Shown here: in pieces, positions 7,760 through 15,416 of the stretch
Layout: every line of letters starts with the position of its first letter
How positions within the stretch are numbered: the first letter of the stretch is position 1
DNA from: Christensenellaceae bacterium
GTDB lineage: Bacteria; Bacillota; Clostridia; Christensenellales; Aristaeellaceae
Reading direction: 5' to 3'
Length of the DNA: 29,810 nucleotides
Assembly (NCBI GenBank): GCA_017881705.1
Contig: JADGQP010000003.1
Coordinates: 1-29,810, forward strand
Made by a program: the position numbers and the translations under genes
Notes under the pieces: model-generated
The model's input: the letters and a program-made list of their open reading frames with translations, nothing else
Databases searched by the model: none
What the model was told of the DNA's origin: nothing

Positions 7760-8087
7760 TCAAACGTGGATCTGCGACTTTTCAGCGCGGAAAACCGGCG
7801 GGACTGGGCCGCTTACAAACAGTTCCTTCACCCGGACGTGACCTTGGCGCGGTATGCATGGAACCCAAAAAACGTACGGGCGGGCAGGCGTATCTGGAAG
7901 CTGTACAGGCTGCCGATACCGAAAACGACGACACGTTCATGTGCGAAACCATGCACGTGAGCGGGGACGGGCAACGCATTATATCGATGCTTTGCAATAA
8001 CCACGGATGCCGCGGCTGCGATTTTTTTAACCTGGGAACCTGGAAAACGGCCTGATCATTACCGAATATGAGTTTTTATTAGGTTGA
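7752..8087 (+). pseudogene. Frameshifted SnoaL/NTF2-like gene
   Basis: A coding trace spread over three reading frames. It begins MDNQT at 7752, continues in another frame as DLRLFSAENRRDWAAYKQFLHPDVT, moves to a third frame at a run of six A's near 7866 (PKKRTGGQAYLEAVQAAD, then DDTFMCETMHVSGDG and CNNHGC), and returns to the first frame near 8030-8043 to end NGLIITEYEFLL before a TGA at 8085-8087. Joined, it resembles a small SnoaL-like/NTF2-fold protein of roughly 110 residues. Two of the three shifts sit at or near homopolymers (A6, T7), so either genuine decay or indel errors in assembly could explain it; the neighbouring genes are intact, which favours decay. Family assignment is by general resemblance only. 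Confidence 0.6.
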
Positions 8088-8124
8088 ACGGCGCGAGTGA
8101 GAAAACCCGGCGCGAATGATAAAT

Positions 8125-8150
8125 AGGCGAACAAATTTTCGCCTTTCTCT
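8125..8150 (+). terminator. Intrinsic terminator after the pseudogene
   Basis: A 7-bp perfect stem, AGGCGAA (8125-8131) with TTCGCCT (8138-8144), a 6-base loop and a pyrimidine tail TTCTCT. It would end the uridine kinase transcript. Confidence 0.6.
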
Positions 8151-8178
8151 GGAAAAATAAAATCATTTATGATATACT
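8150..8178 (+). promoter_or_regulatory. Probable promoter of the DUF362 gene
   Basis: The -10 box TATACT (8173-8178) has TG one base upstream; 17 bases before it is TGGAAA (8150-8155), a 4/6 match to TTGACA. It starts immediately after the terminator, so the next gene is an independent unit. Confidence 0.5.
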
Positions 8179-8210
8179 CATGCCATACCAAAGGGGAGGT
8201 TTTTTGTGTT

Positions 8211-9326
8211 ATGGAAAAGGCCAAAGTATATTTCACCGACCTGAATACCGCCGCTAACCAGAGTTTGACGGATAAACTTCGCCTGCTGCTTGAACGCGCC
8301 GGTATGCTGGATATGCCCATCGCTGGAAAAATGACGGCGATTAAACTGCATTTCGGCGAGCCGGGCAATCTGGCTTTTCTTCGACACCAGTACGCTAAAA
8401 CCGTGGCGGACACGCTGAAACAAATGGGCGCGCGCCCGTTTTTAACCGACTGCAATACGCTCTACCCGGGCATGCGCCGCAATGCGTTGGATCATTTGGA
8501 CGCGGCGTATTTAAACGGCTTTTCCCCACTGCAGACCGGTTGCCAGGTCATCATCGCCGACGGCCTGTTGGGTACGGATTTCGTCAGCGTGCCGGTGGAC
8601 GGAGAATATTGCAGTCACGCGATGATCGGGCGCGCAATCGTGGACGCGGAGGCAATCATCAGCCTGACGCATTTTAAATGCCATGAAGGTACCGGCATCG
8701 GCGGAACGCTTAAAAATCTGGGCATGGGCTGCGGCTCCACCGCCGGAAAACGGGATATGCACAACGATGGCAAACCCATCGTCGATGAGGATGCCTGCGT
8801 GGGCTGCGGCATGTGTATCAAGCAATGCGGCTCCGACGCAATCACCCTGATCAAAACGGAAAAAGGCCGCAAGGCGCGCATTGACCAGGACAAATGCTCC
8901 GGCTGCGAACGCTGCGTGGGCGCGTGCTACAAACAGGGTGCCATCGGCGGCGCGGATGGCGGGCCGGATATGCTTAGCTGTAAGATCAGTGAATATGCGT
9001 TGGCCGTGGTGAAGGATAAGCCGTGTTTCCACATTTCGCTGGCGATCGATATTTCGCCCTTCTGCGATTGCTATGCGAAGAACGACCCGGCGGTGCTGCC
9101 GAATATCGGCATGTTTGCCAGTTTCGATCCCGTGGCGCTGGATACGGCCTGCGCGCAGGCTGCGCTGAAAACACAACCGCTGCCCGAGAGTATGTTGGCA
9201 CATGCGAAGCACCATACCGGCGACCATTTCCACGACCTGCACCCGACGACCGACTGGCGCGTGGGCGTGGAACATGCGCAAAAAATCGGCCTGGGCACAA
9301 TGGAGTACGAACTGATTAAAGTTTGA
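8211..9326 (+). CDS. DUF362 protein with two [4Fe-4S] ferredoxin motifs
   Basis: A 371-residue cytoplasmic iron-sulfur protein. The N-terminal and C-terminal parts form a DUF362 domain (IKLHFGEPGN at 44-53, SLTHFKCHEGTGIGGTLKN at 151-169, and FDPVALDTACAQAA near the end). Two ferredoxin-type cluster motifs are inserted: C196-x2-C199-x2-C202-x3-C206 and C229-x2-C232-x2-C235-x3-C239, so two [4Fe-4S] clusters are expected. The biochemical role of this family is not settled; electron transfer is the reasonable inference. The start is the ATG at 8211, 10 bases after GGGGAGGT; the longer upstream frame has no ribosome binding site. It is flanked by its own promoter and is not clearly in an operon. 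Confidence 0.85.
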   Translation: MEKAKVYFTDLNTAANQSLTDKLRLLLERAGMLDMPIAGKMTAIKLHFGEPGNLAFLRHQYAKTVADTLKQMGARPFLTDCNTLYPGMRRNALDHLDAAYLNGFSPLQTGCQVIIADGLLGTDFVSVPVDGEYCSHAMIGRAIVDAEAIISLTHFKCHEGTGIGGTLKNLGMGCGSTAGKRDMHNDGKPIVDEDACVGCGMCIKQCGSDAITLIKTEKGRKARIDQDKCSGCERCVGACYKQGAIGGADGGPDMLSCKISEYALAVVKDKPCFHISLAIDISPFCDCYAKNDPAVLPNIGMFASFDPVALDTACAQAALKTQPLPESMLAHAKHHTGDHFHDLHPTTDWRVGVEHAQKIGLGTMEYELIKV

Positions 9327-9417
9327 TTCATCGGCGGTTACCTGATCATTTTGGGGCGGATTGTCCGGCAGGTTCGCGGGGGTTCGCCCGCCCCTTAGGG
9401 AAGAACTGATGTTCACC

Positions 9418-9431
9418 GGAACGCGTGTTCT
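9418..9431. promoter_or_regulatory. LexA/DinR-like operator upstream of uvrA
   Basis: GGAACGCGTGTTCT matches 12 of 14 positions of the Firmicutes DinR/LexA consensus CGAACRNRYGTTYG, with mismatches only in the two outermost bases. It lies 54 bases before the uvrA start. uvrA is a known SOS gene in Firmicutes, so repression by LexA is likely. A clear -35/-10 pair around it was not found. Confidence 0.6.
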
Positions 9432-9484
9432 TCATTCATCACGGCCGCGGCGGCGCAGAAACGATATAAGGTGGGGTTTCATTG

Positions 9485-12337
9485 TTGGATAAACTGATTG
9501 TGCGCGGTGCGCGCGAGCATAACCTGAAAAACGTAACGCTGGAGATCCCGCGCGAGAAACTGGTGGTGTTCACCGGCCTGAGCGGTTCGGGGAAAACCAG
9601 CCTGGCATTCGACACGATTTACGCCGAAGGACAGCGGCGGTATGTGGAAAGCCTTTCCTCCTATGCGCGCATGTTCCTGGGGCAGATGGAAAAGCCCGAC
9701 GTGGACAGCATCGAGGGTCTGTCGCCGGCCATATCTATCGACCAGAGAACCACCAGCCGTAACCCGCGTTCCACCGTGGGAACGGTTACGGAAATATACG
9801 ATTACCTGCGCCTGCTGTATGCCCGCGTGGGCGTGCCGCATTGTCCCAAGTGCGGCAAGGAAATTAAGCAGCAGACGGTGGACCAGATGGTGGACCAGAT
9901 TATGCTGCTTGCGGACGGCACCCGGCTGCAGGTACTTGCGCCCGTGATACGCCAGCGCAAGGGCGAGCACCAGAAACTTTTGGAGGACGCGAAGAAGCAG
10001 GGATACGTGCGCGTGAAGATCGACGGCCAAACCTGCGAGCTGGACGATACGCCGCAGCTGGATAAAAACCGCAAACACGACGTGAGCATCGTGATCGACC
10101 GCCTGGTCGTTCGCGACAGCGACGATTTCCGCCGTCGTCTTTCGGACAGTTTGGAAACCGCCGCGGGCGCGGCGGAGGGCATAGTGCTGGTGGACTTGTT
10201 TGAACAGGGGGAAATGCTGTTTTCGCAAAACTACGCCTGCCCGGATTGCGGCGTATCCATTGGTGATCTGGCGCCGCGTATGTTCAGCTTCAACAGCCCG
10301 TTCGGGGCGTGCCCCGAGTGCGACGGGTTGGGAAGCATCCAGCGCGTCAGCGTGGATAACATCGTACCCGACCCATCAAAAAGCATCAACGAGGGCGCCG
10401 TGCAGGCCAATGGCTGGAATATCGGGGATCCGGACAGTATCGCGGGCACCTATTGCCGTGCGCTGTCGCAAAAATACGGTTTCAGCCTGGATACCCCTTT
10501 TGAGCAACTGCCGCCCCAAATTGTGAACCTGCTGATGAACGGCACGGGAGAGGACAAGATTACCGTACATTACCAGGGCGCCAACGGCGAGGGGCACTAC
10601 ACAACGACGTTCGAGGGTATCGTAACCTCGCTGATGCGCCGTTACCATGAAACCACCAGCGAGGGCATGAAGGCTGTATACGAGGAGTACATGAGCTCCG
10701 AGCCCTGCCCCGTGTGCGGCGGCCGCCGGCTGAAGCCGGAAGTGCTGGCCGTTACGGTGGGGGATTTGAATATCAGCGAGGTCTGCGACCTTTCCATCAA
10801 CCGCACGCGGGATTTTTTCCGCGGGCTGAAGCTCAAAGAAAAGCAGGCGATGATCGCTACGCAGATTCTGCGGGAGATCGACAGCCGCCTTACGTTCCTG
10901 GACAGCGTAGGTTTAAGTTACCTTACCTTGGCGCGCGCCGCGGGGACGTTATCCGGTGGCGAGGCGCAGCGCATCCGCCTGGCGACGCAGATCGGCTCCA
11001 GCCTTACGGGTGTATTGTACATACTGGACGAACCGTCCATCGGCCTGCACCAGCGCGACAACCATAAACTGATCGCCACTCTCAAGCGCCTGCGCGATTT
11101 GGGCAACACGCTGATTGTGGTGGAACATGACGAAGATACCATGCGCGAGGCGGATTACATCGTGGACGTGGGGCCGGGCGCGGGCGTGCATGGCGGCTGT
11201 ATTATGGCGCAGGGCACGTTTGAGGAAATCGCCGCCAACCCGAACTCGCTTACCGGCCAATACTTGAGCGGGCAAAAGTTCATTCCCGTGCCCGCGGCGC
11301 GGCGCGAGCCCACCGGATGGCTGACGGTTAAAAAGGCGGCCGAGCATAACCTCAAGGCGATCGACGTACGGTTCCCGCTGGGTGTTTTCTGCGTGGTCAC
11401 GGGCGTGAGCGGTTCGGGTAAATCCAGCCTGGTGAACGGCATATTGTACAATCACCTGGCCAAGGTGCTCAACCGCGCCAAAACCCGCGCGGGCAAGTTT
11501 GAAAGCATCGAGGGCGCGGAGCAGCTGGACAAGATCATCTCGATCGATCAGAGCCCCATCGGGCGCACACCGCGCAGCAACCCCGCCACTTATACGGGTC
11601 TGTTCGATTTGATCCGCAAACTCTACGCCATGACGCCGGACGCGAAAGCGCGCGGTTACCGGGAAAACCGTTTCAGCTTCAACGTCAAGGGGGGGCGATG
11701 CGAGGCGTGCTCCGGCGACGGGTTGATTAAGATTGAAATGCACTTTCTGCCGGATGTGTACGTGCCCTGCGACGTTTGTAAGGGAATGCGCTATAACCAT
11801 GAAACGCTGGAGGTGCGCTATAAGGGCAAGAACATCTACGAAGTGCTGGAGATGACCGTGGAGGAGGCGCTGACCTTCTTTGAGGCGCACCAGCCGATTG
11901 TAAACAAGCTGCAAACGCTTTACGACGTGGGGCTGGATTATCTGAAGATCGGCCAACCCAGCACCCAGCTATCCGGCGGCGAGGCGCAGCGTATCAAACT
12001 GGCGACGGAGCTTAGCCGCAGGGCAACGGGCCGCACCATTTACCTGCTGGACGAACCTACCACCGGCCTGCACATCGACGACGTGGGCCGTCTGTTGGGC
12101 GTACTGGAACGGTTGGTGGAAGGCGGCAATACGGTGCTGGTGATTGAGCATAACCTGGATGTGATTAAGTATGCCGATTACCTGATCGACCTGGGGCCGG
12201 AAGGCGGAGATGCCGGCGGTGAAGTGGTGTGCACCGGTACGCCGGAGCAGGTGGCCCAATGCGCGGAAAGCTACACCGGCCAATACCTGAAGCCGATGCT
12301 GGAAAAGAGCAGAAACAGAAACGGGAAGAACGGATAA
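9485..12337 (+). CDS. uvrA: UvrABC excinuclease subunit A
   Basis: UvrA is the damage-scanning ATPase of nucleotide excision repair that loads UvrB. At 950 residues it is full length. Features in order: Walker A GLSGSGKTSL (31-40), zinc module CPDC..CPEC (about 251-282), ABC signature LSGGEAQRIRLA with ILDEPSIGLH (about 488-520), second Walker A GVSGSGKSS (about 640), second zinc module CEAC..CDVC (about 739-765), and second signature LSGGEAQRIKLA with LLDEPTTGLH (about 828-860). Two consecutive TTG codons (9482, 9485) could start it; I prefer 9485 because MDKLIVRGAREHNLKN matches the family N-terminus and the AAGGTGG site is about 10 bases away. uvrB is not adjacent. It is followed by a terminator. 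Confidence 0.97.
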   Translation: MDKLIVRGAREHNLKNVTLEIPREKLVVFTGLSGSGKTSLAFDTIYAEGQRRYVESLSSYARMFLGQMEKPDVDSIEGLSPAISIDQRTTSRNPRSTVGTVTEIYDYLRLLYARVGVPHCPKCGKEIKQQTVDQMVDQIMLLADGTRLQVLAPVIRQRKGEHQKLLEDAKKQGYVRVKIDGQTCELDDTPQLDKNRKHDVSIVIDRLVVRDSDDFRRRLSDSLETAAGAAEGIVLVDLFEQGEMLFSQNYACPDCGVSIGDLAPRMFSFNSPFGACPECDGLGSIQRVSVDNIVPDPSKSINEGAVQANGWNIGDPDSIAGTYCRALSQKYGFSLDTPFEQLPPQIVNLLMNGTGEDKITVHYQGANGEGHYTTTFEGIVTSLMRRYHETTSEGMKAVYEEYMSSEPCPVCGGRRLKPEVLAVTVGDLNISEVCDLSINRTRDFFRGLKLKEKQAMIATQILREIDSRLTFLDSVGLSYLTLARAAGTLSGGEAQRIRLATQIGSSLTGVLYILDEPSIGLHQRDNHKLIATLKRLRDLGNTLIVVEHDEDTMREADYIVDVGPGAGVHGGCIMAQGTFEEIAANPNSLTGQYLSGQKFIPVPAARREPTGWLTVKKAAEHNLKAIDVRFPLGVFCVVTGVSGSGKSSLVNGILYNHLAKVLNRAKTRAGKFESIEGAEQLDKIISIDQSPIGRTPRSNPATYTGLFDLIRKLYAMTPDAKARGYRENRFSFNVKGGRCEACSGDGLIKIEMHFLPDVYVPCDVCKGMRYNHETLEVRYKGKNIYEVLEMTVEEALTFFEAHQPIVNKLQTLYDVGLDYLKIGQPSTQLSGGEAQRIKLATELSRRATGRTIYLLDEPTTGLHIDDVGRLLGVLERLVEGGNTVLVIEHNLDVIKYADYLIDLGPEGGDAGGEVVCTGTPEQVAQCAESYTGQYLKPMLEKSRNRNGKNG

Positions 12338-12347
12338 GGCCGACTTG

Positions 12348-12379
12348 CGGGGCGGGGTTTGTACTCCGCCCCGTTTCTT
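12348..12379 (+). terminator. Intrinsic terminator of uvrA
   Basis: An 8-bp GC stem, CGGGGCGG (12348-12355) with CCGCCCCG (12366-12373), 10-base loop, followed by TTTCTT. It begins 11 bases after the uvrA stop codon. Confidence 0.8.
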
Positions 12380-12387
12380 GGTATAAT
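12359..12387 (+). promoter_or_regulatory. Promoter of the beta-CASP gene, overlapping the terminator
   Basis: A consensus -10 TATAAT (12382-12387) with TG one base upstream. The 17-base-spaced -35 position holds TTGTAC (12359-12364), a 3/6 match, located in the loop of the preceding terminator hairpin. Start of transcription would be near 12394. Confidence 0.6.
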
Positions 12388-12461
12388 AGCTGAAAAGGCG
12401 GACGCAGACCATATCGTCTGGGCAGCGCGCCCGTACCGAACCAAACAGGGGAGGGAAACCG

Positions 12462-14213
12462 ATGAAACTGACTTTTCTGGGCGCAGCGCGCGAGGTGACC
12501 GGCAGCCGGTATTTTTTAGAGGCTTGCGGTAAGCGGATTCTGGTGGATTACGGCATGGAGCAGGGGGGCAATATCTATGAAAACGCGATGCTGCCCGTGG
12601 CGGCTTCCGAGGTAGATTACGTGTTTTTAACCCACGCGCATATCGACCACAGCGGCTGGCTGCCGCTGCTGGTAAAACAGGGATTCCGCGGCAAGATCTA
12701 TACAACCGAGGCCACGATTGACCTTTGCGCCATCATGCTGCTGGACTCCGCGCACGTACAGCAGATGGAGGTGGAGTGGAAAAACCGCAAGGCGACGCGC
12801 AGCGGCGATGAACCGACACAGCCGCTGTACACCACCGACGACGCGGCGGCAACCATGAAATACTTTGAGCCCTGCAAGTACGATCAGCCTGTGGCGGTGT
12901 GCGAGGGCGTTACGCTGCGGCTGGTGGATGTGGGGCATCTGCTGGGTTCGGCCTCCCTGGAAGTTACCGTGACTGAGGACGGCAAAACGCAGAAGATCGC
13001 GTTTTCGGGCGATATCGGCAACCTTAGCCAACCGCTGCTGAGGGACCCCGATTACCTTACGCAGGCCGATTACGTGGTAATGGAATCCACCTACGGCGAC
13101 CGTTCGCACGGCCCGAAGCCGGATTATGTCAGCACGCTTGTGACGATTTTAACCGATACGTTCCGGCGCGGCGGCAACGTGGTAATCCCCAGTTTCGCGG
13201 TGGGGCGCACGCAGGAACTGCTGTATTTCCTGCGCCAGATCAAACAGGACGGGCTGGTGAAGGATTTTCCGCATTTTCCCGTGTACGTGGACAGCCCGCT
13301 TGCCGTGGAGGCTACCAACGTTTTTAACGAGCATATGTATGACTGCATGGACGAGGAAACCCTCGCGCTGATCCGTCAGGGCATCAATCCGATACAGTTT
13401 GAGGATCTGCACCTGTCCGTAACGGCGGATGAAAGCAAATATATCAATACCGAACCGACGCCCAAAGTGATTATCTCCGCCAGCGGCATGTGTGACGCAG
13501 GCCGTATCCGCCACCACTTGAAGCACAATCTCTGGCGGCCTGAATGCACAGTGCTGTTCGTAGGCTTTCAGGGCGAGGGCACGCTGGGCCGGATGCTCAG
13601 CGACGGAGCCAAAAAGGTTACGCTCTTTGGCGAATCCATCAGCGTGCAGGCGCAGGTGCAAAAACTCGCGGGTATCAGCGGCCACGCGGACGTGGACGGC
13701 TTGCTTAAGTGGATCGGCAGTTTTCAGGGCGATATACGCCACGTGTTTGTGATCCACGGGGAGGATAGCGTGGCCGAGGGTTTTGCCAAACGCCTGCACG
13801 ACGATCTGGGGCGAGCGGCAACCGCCCCGTATAACGGCGAATGTTGGGACCTCACTACCGATGCGCTGCTGACCGAGGGCAACCATGTGAAACTCGAACG
13901 CCGCCATCCCGCGGAGGTGCCGCAGGAGGAAGCGGCGCAAGGTGAACCCACGCATGGTGAACCCACACATGGTGAACCTACGCATGGTGAACCCACATAT
14001 AGGGAACCCCTGCGCAGGGAACCGCCGCACACGGAGAATGCGGCGTACGCTCTGCCGCCGCGCGGACCGGAAAGCGGTATGTCTTACGAGCAGTTACTTG
14101 CGGCGGCCCTGCGACTGAACGAGCTGGTGGAGCGGATGAGGGAAAGCCCCAAAAAGGTGCAGAACAAGCTGACCGATTCCCTGAACGGGTTAATTCATAT
14201 GTTTGGCAAATAA
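12462..14213 (+). CDS. MBL-fold beta-CASP RNA-processing nuclease (Ysh1/CPSF73-like)
   Basis: A 583-residue metallo-beta-lactamase protein with a beta-CASP cap, the fold of CPSF73/Ysh1-type RNA nucleases. Zinc ligands are visible in HAHIDH (58-63), in GHLLGSA and in SGDIG, followed by the ESTYGDRSH beta-CASP entry, PSFAVGRTQELLY, ISASGMCDAGR and the late SGHAD histidine motif. It differs from RNase J in its arrangement and is closer to the YSH1-type (COG1236) proteins. After about residue 490 comes a family-atypical tail with tandem GEPTH units and a C-terminal helical segment (SYEQLLAAALRLNELVERM). The ATG at 12462 has GGGGAGGG upstream. It is a single-gene unit between two terminators. The substrate is unknown; RNA is the most likely. 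Confidence 0.9.
   Translation: MKLTFLGAAREVTGSRYFLEACGKRILVDYGMEQGGNIYENAMLPVAASEVDYVFLTHAHIDHSGWLPLLVKQGFRGKIYTTEATIDLCAIMLLDSAHVQQMEVEWKNRKATRSGDEPTQPLYTTDDAAATMKYFEPCKYDQPVAVCEGVTLRLVDVGHLLGSASLEVTVTEDGKTQKIAFSGDIGNLSQPLLRDPDYLTQADYVVMESTYGDRSHGPKPDYVSTLVTILTDTFRRGGNVVIPSFAVGRTQELLYFLRQIKQDGLVKDFPHFPVYVDSPLAVEATNVFNEHMYDCMDEETLALIRQGINPIQFEDLHLSVTADESKYINTEPTPKVIISASGMCDAGRIRHHLKHNLWRPECTVLFVGFQGEGTLGRMLSDGAKKVTLFGESISVQAQVQKLAGISGHADVDGLLKWIGSFQGDIRHVFVIHGEDSVAEGFAKRLHDDLGRAATAPYNGECWDLTTDALLTEGNHVKLERRHPAEVPQEEAAQGEPTHGEPTHGEPTHGEPTYREPLRREPPHTENAAYALPPRGPESGMSYEQLLAAALRLNELVERMRESPKKVQNKLTDSLNGLIHMFGK
13941..14030 (+). repeat. Tandem 15-bp repeat encoding GEPTH units
   Basis: Four nearly identical 15-base units (GGTGAACCCACGCAT and variants) run from 13941 to 14000, followed by two degenerate units to 14030. 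They are in frame and encode GEPTH-GEPTH-GEPTH-GEPTY-REPLR-REPPH near the C-terminus of the beta-CASP protein. The array probably changes length by slippage without breaking the frame. Confidence 0.85.
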
Positions 14214-14221
14214 CCTTTCGC

Positions 14222-14259
14222 ATTAAAAGCGCGTCCCCCAAAAGGGACGCGCTTTTAAT
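14222..14259 (+). terminator. Strong bidirectional intrinsic terminator
   Basis: A perfect 16-bp stem (14222-14237 with 14244-14259) with a CCAAAA loop, containing A4 and T4 runs on either side of the GC core GCGCGTCCC. It lies 8 bases after the beta-CASP stop codon. Confidence 0.9.
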
Positions 14260-14319
14260 AAAGGCAATTGCACGTTTATTGAATTACAAAATAAAATTAA
14301 ATAAAACAGAAATAATTAG

Positions 14320-14348
14320 TTGACAAACAGCATGGTGTGGAGTATCCT
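14320..14348 (+). promoter_or_regulatory. Promoter of the DUF2975-HTH pair
   Basis: TTGACA (14320-14325) and TATCCT (14343-14348) with a 17-base spacer, preceded by an A/T-rich stretch (14270-14319) that may act as an UP element. The start codon of the first gene is 35 bases downstream. Confidence 0.7.
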
Positions 14349-14382
14349 TCAACCATCCTAATCAATACGGGAGGGTGGAAGT

Positions 14383-14862
14383 ATGAAATCATCGTCGGCT
14401 TCGTCTTTGTTAAAAATCGTTCTGGCCGTCAGCGCGGCCGCACTGCTGTTTGTTGTGTTCTGGTGCTTCCCGGCGTATATGCGGCACGTGGTTTTCGTGC
14501 GGCCCGACCTTGCGGGGTGGGCGTTTCCGATGGAAGCGTACATCGGCCTGATGTCGATTCCCGTGTTTGCCTGCATCGTGCTTTTATGGCAGGTGTTCGG
14601 CACGCTGTCCGGGGATAACGCGTTTTCCATGGAGAACGCCAAGCGCTTCACGGTGATGAAACGCCTGGCAATCGTCGATTTGGGCCTGGCGGCGCTGTTG
14701 GCGGCGTTTCTGCTGATCTGCGGAGTCACGGCTGCATTTATTGCGATGTGCCTAACGGCGATCTTTTACGTGGGTGTTGTTTCCATCATCGTTTTCCACG
14801 TACTGGCCGGACTGGTACGTAACGCTGCCGAAATTAAACAGGATCATGAATTGACGATTTGA
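14383..14862 (+). CDS. DUF2975-family membrane protein
   Basis: A 159-residue protein with four predicted transmembrane helices: about 8-28, 52-72, 93-115 and 119-143, with a loop FGTLSGDNAFSMENAKRFTVMKRL between the second and third that is characteristic of DUF2975 proteins. The function of this family is unknown. The ATG at 14383 is preceded by GGGAGGGTGG. The next gene, a small HTH protein, starts 10 bases after the stop. DUF2975 genes are very often paired with this kind of Xre-like regulator, so the two probably form a regulatory unit in which the membrane protein senses or antagonises the regulator (inference). Confidence 0.8.
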   Translation: MKSSSASSLLKIVLAVSAAALLFVVFWCFPAYMRHVVFVRPDLAGWAFPMEAYIGLMSIPVFACIVLLWQVFGTLSGDNAFSMENAKRFTVMKRLAIVDLGLAALLAAFLLICGVTAAFIAMCLTAIFYVGVVSIIVFHVLAGLVRNAAEIKQDHELTI

Positions 14863-14872
14863 GGTGAATCGG

Positions 14873-15088
14873 ATGCCGATCAACGTTACATTGGATATCA
14901 TGCTCGCCAAACGGAAAATGTCGCTCAACGAACTGAGCGAAAAGGTGGGCGTTACATCGCCCAACCTGAGCATTCTGAAAACCGGGAAGGCAAAAGGCGT
15001 ACGGTTCTCCACGCTGGAGAAACTGTGTGAGGTTCTGGGCTGCCAACCGGCTGATCTGTTGGAATACCTGCCGGAAAAGCAAAAATAA
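14873..15088 (+). CDS. Small Cro/CI-type HTH regulator (YozG-like)
   Basis: A 71-residue single-domain DNA-binding protein: MPINVTLDIMLAKRKMSLNE followed by the helix-turn-helix LSEKVGVTSPNLSILKTGKA and the helix FSTLEKLCEVLGCQPADLLEY. This is the COG3655/YozG type of Xre regulator. The ATG at 14873 follows GAGGTG with a 6-base spacer; the in-frame codon upstream at 14864 overlaps that site and is rejected. It is coupled to the DUF2975 gene 10 bases upstream and likely autoregulates the pair; its operator is not identifiable from this window. Confidence 0.88.
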   Translation: MPINVTLDIMLAKRKMSLNELSEKVGVTSPNLSILKTGKAKGVRFSTLEKLCEVLGCQPADLLEYLPEKQK

Positions 15089-15118
15089 AAAAATGCGAGC
15101 GCATCCCGTGGCGGAGCT

Positions 15119-15271
15119 TGTTAAATAAGCTGCCTTCAGGAGATATCGGTGGGCCGCAGCCCTCTGATTGTAACTCGTATCACCGACTTTGCCGGTCGGG
15201 CGGGAAGTTTGCGGCTTTGCCGCAAACAATACCCGAAACTCAAAAAAGTATCGTAACTCACTTTTTTGACA
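15119..15271 (+). repeat. Hairpin-rich repeat element, copy 1
   Basis: A 153-base element, ended by imperfect inverted repeats TGTTAAATAAG (15119-15129) and CTTTTTTGACA (15261-15271). Inside are three stem-loops: 15145-15168 (degenerate, one mismatch and one G-T pair), 15182-15196, and a perfect 9-bp stem at 15207-15227 with a TTT loop. The stretch from about 15173 to 15249 is nearly identical to the second copy at 17674-17827, in the same orientation. It resembles a non-autonomous mobile repeat (MITE-like) or a structured RNA element; no protein is encoded. Confidence 0.75.
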
Positions 15272-15276
15272 GCCTG

Positions 15277-15305
15277 AGCCGCGGGCGCTACCCGCGGCTT
15301 TTCTT
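15277..15305 (+). terminator. Intrinsic terminator abutting repeat copy 1
   Basis: A perfect 9-bp stem, AGCCGCGGG (15277-15285) with CCCGCGGCT (15291-15299), 5-base loop, then TTTCTT. It lies 5 bases after the repeat and would end transcription from the DUF2975-HTH unit. Confidence 0.8.
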
Positions 15306-15416
15306 ATGCGAAAAAAGAGCCGGAAGAAAGGAATTGCGCACCTGCGGCGCGTATCAATACATAGGAAGATTCCGTTTTTTACGGCTGAAAATCCTATATT
15401 TCGGAGGGTGAACAAA

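Larger units (their letters stand above)
15089..15416 (+). other. Non-coding region before the GH3 gene
   Basis: 328 bases without a gene. It holds a small hairpin (ATGCGAGCGCAT) after the HTH gene, copy 1 of the hairpin-rich repeat, a strong terminator, and a leader with an interrupted dyad (ATAGGA at 15361-15366 with TCCTAT at 15392-15397, enclosing CCG/CGG). No convincing promoter for the GH3 gene was recognised, although TATATT occurs at about 15395. Confidence 0.5.

Noticed and set aside
13941..14030. Possible CRISPR-like array
   Set aside because: The units are contiguous 15-mers without spacers, in frame inside a coding gene.
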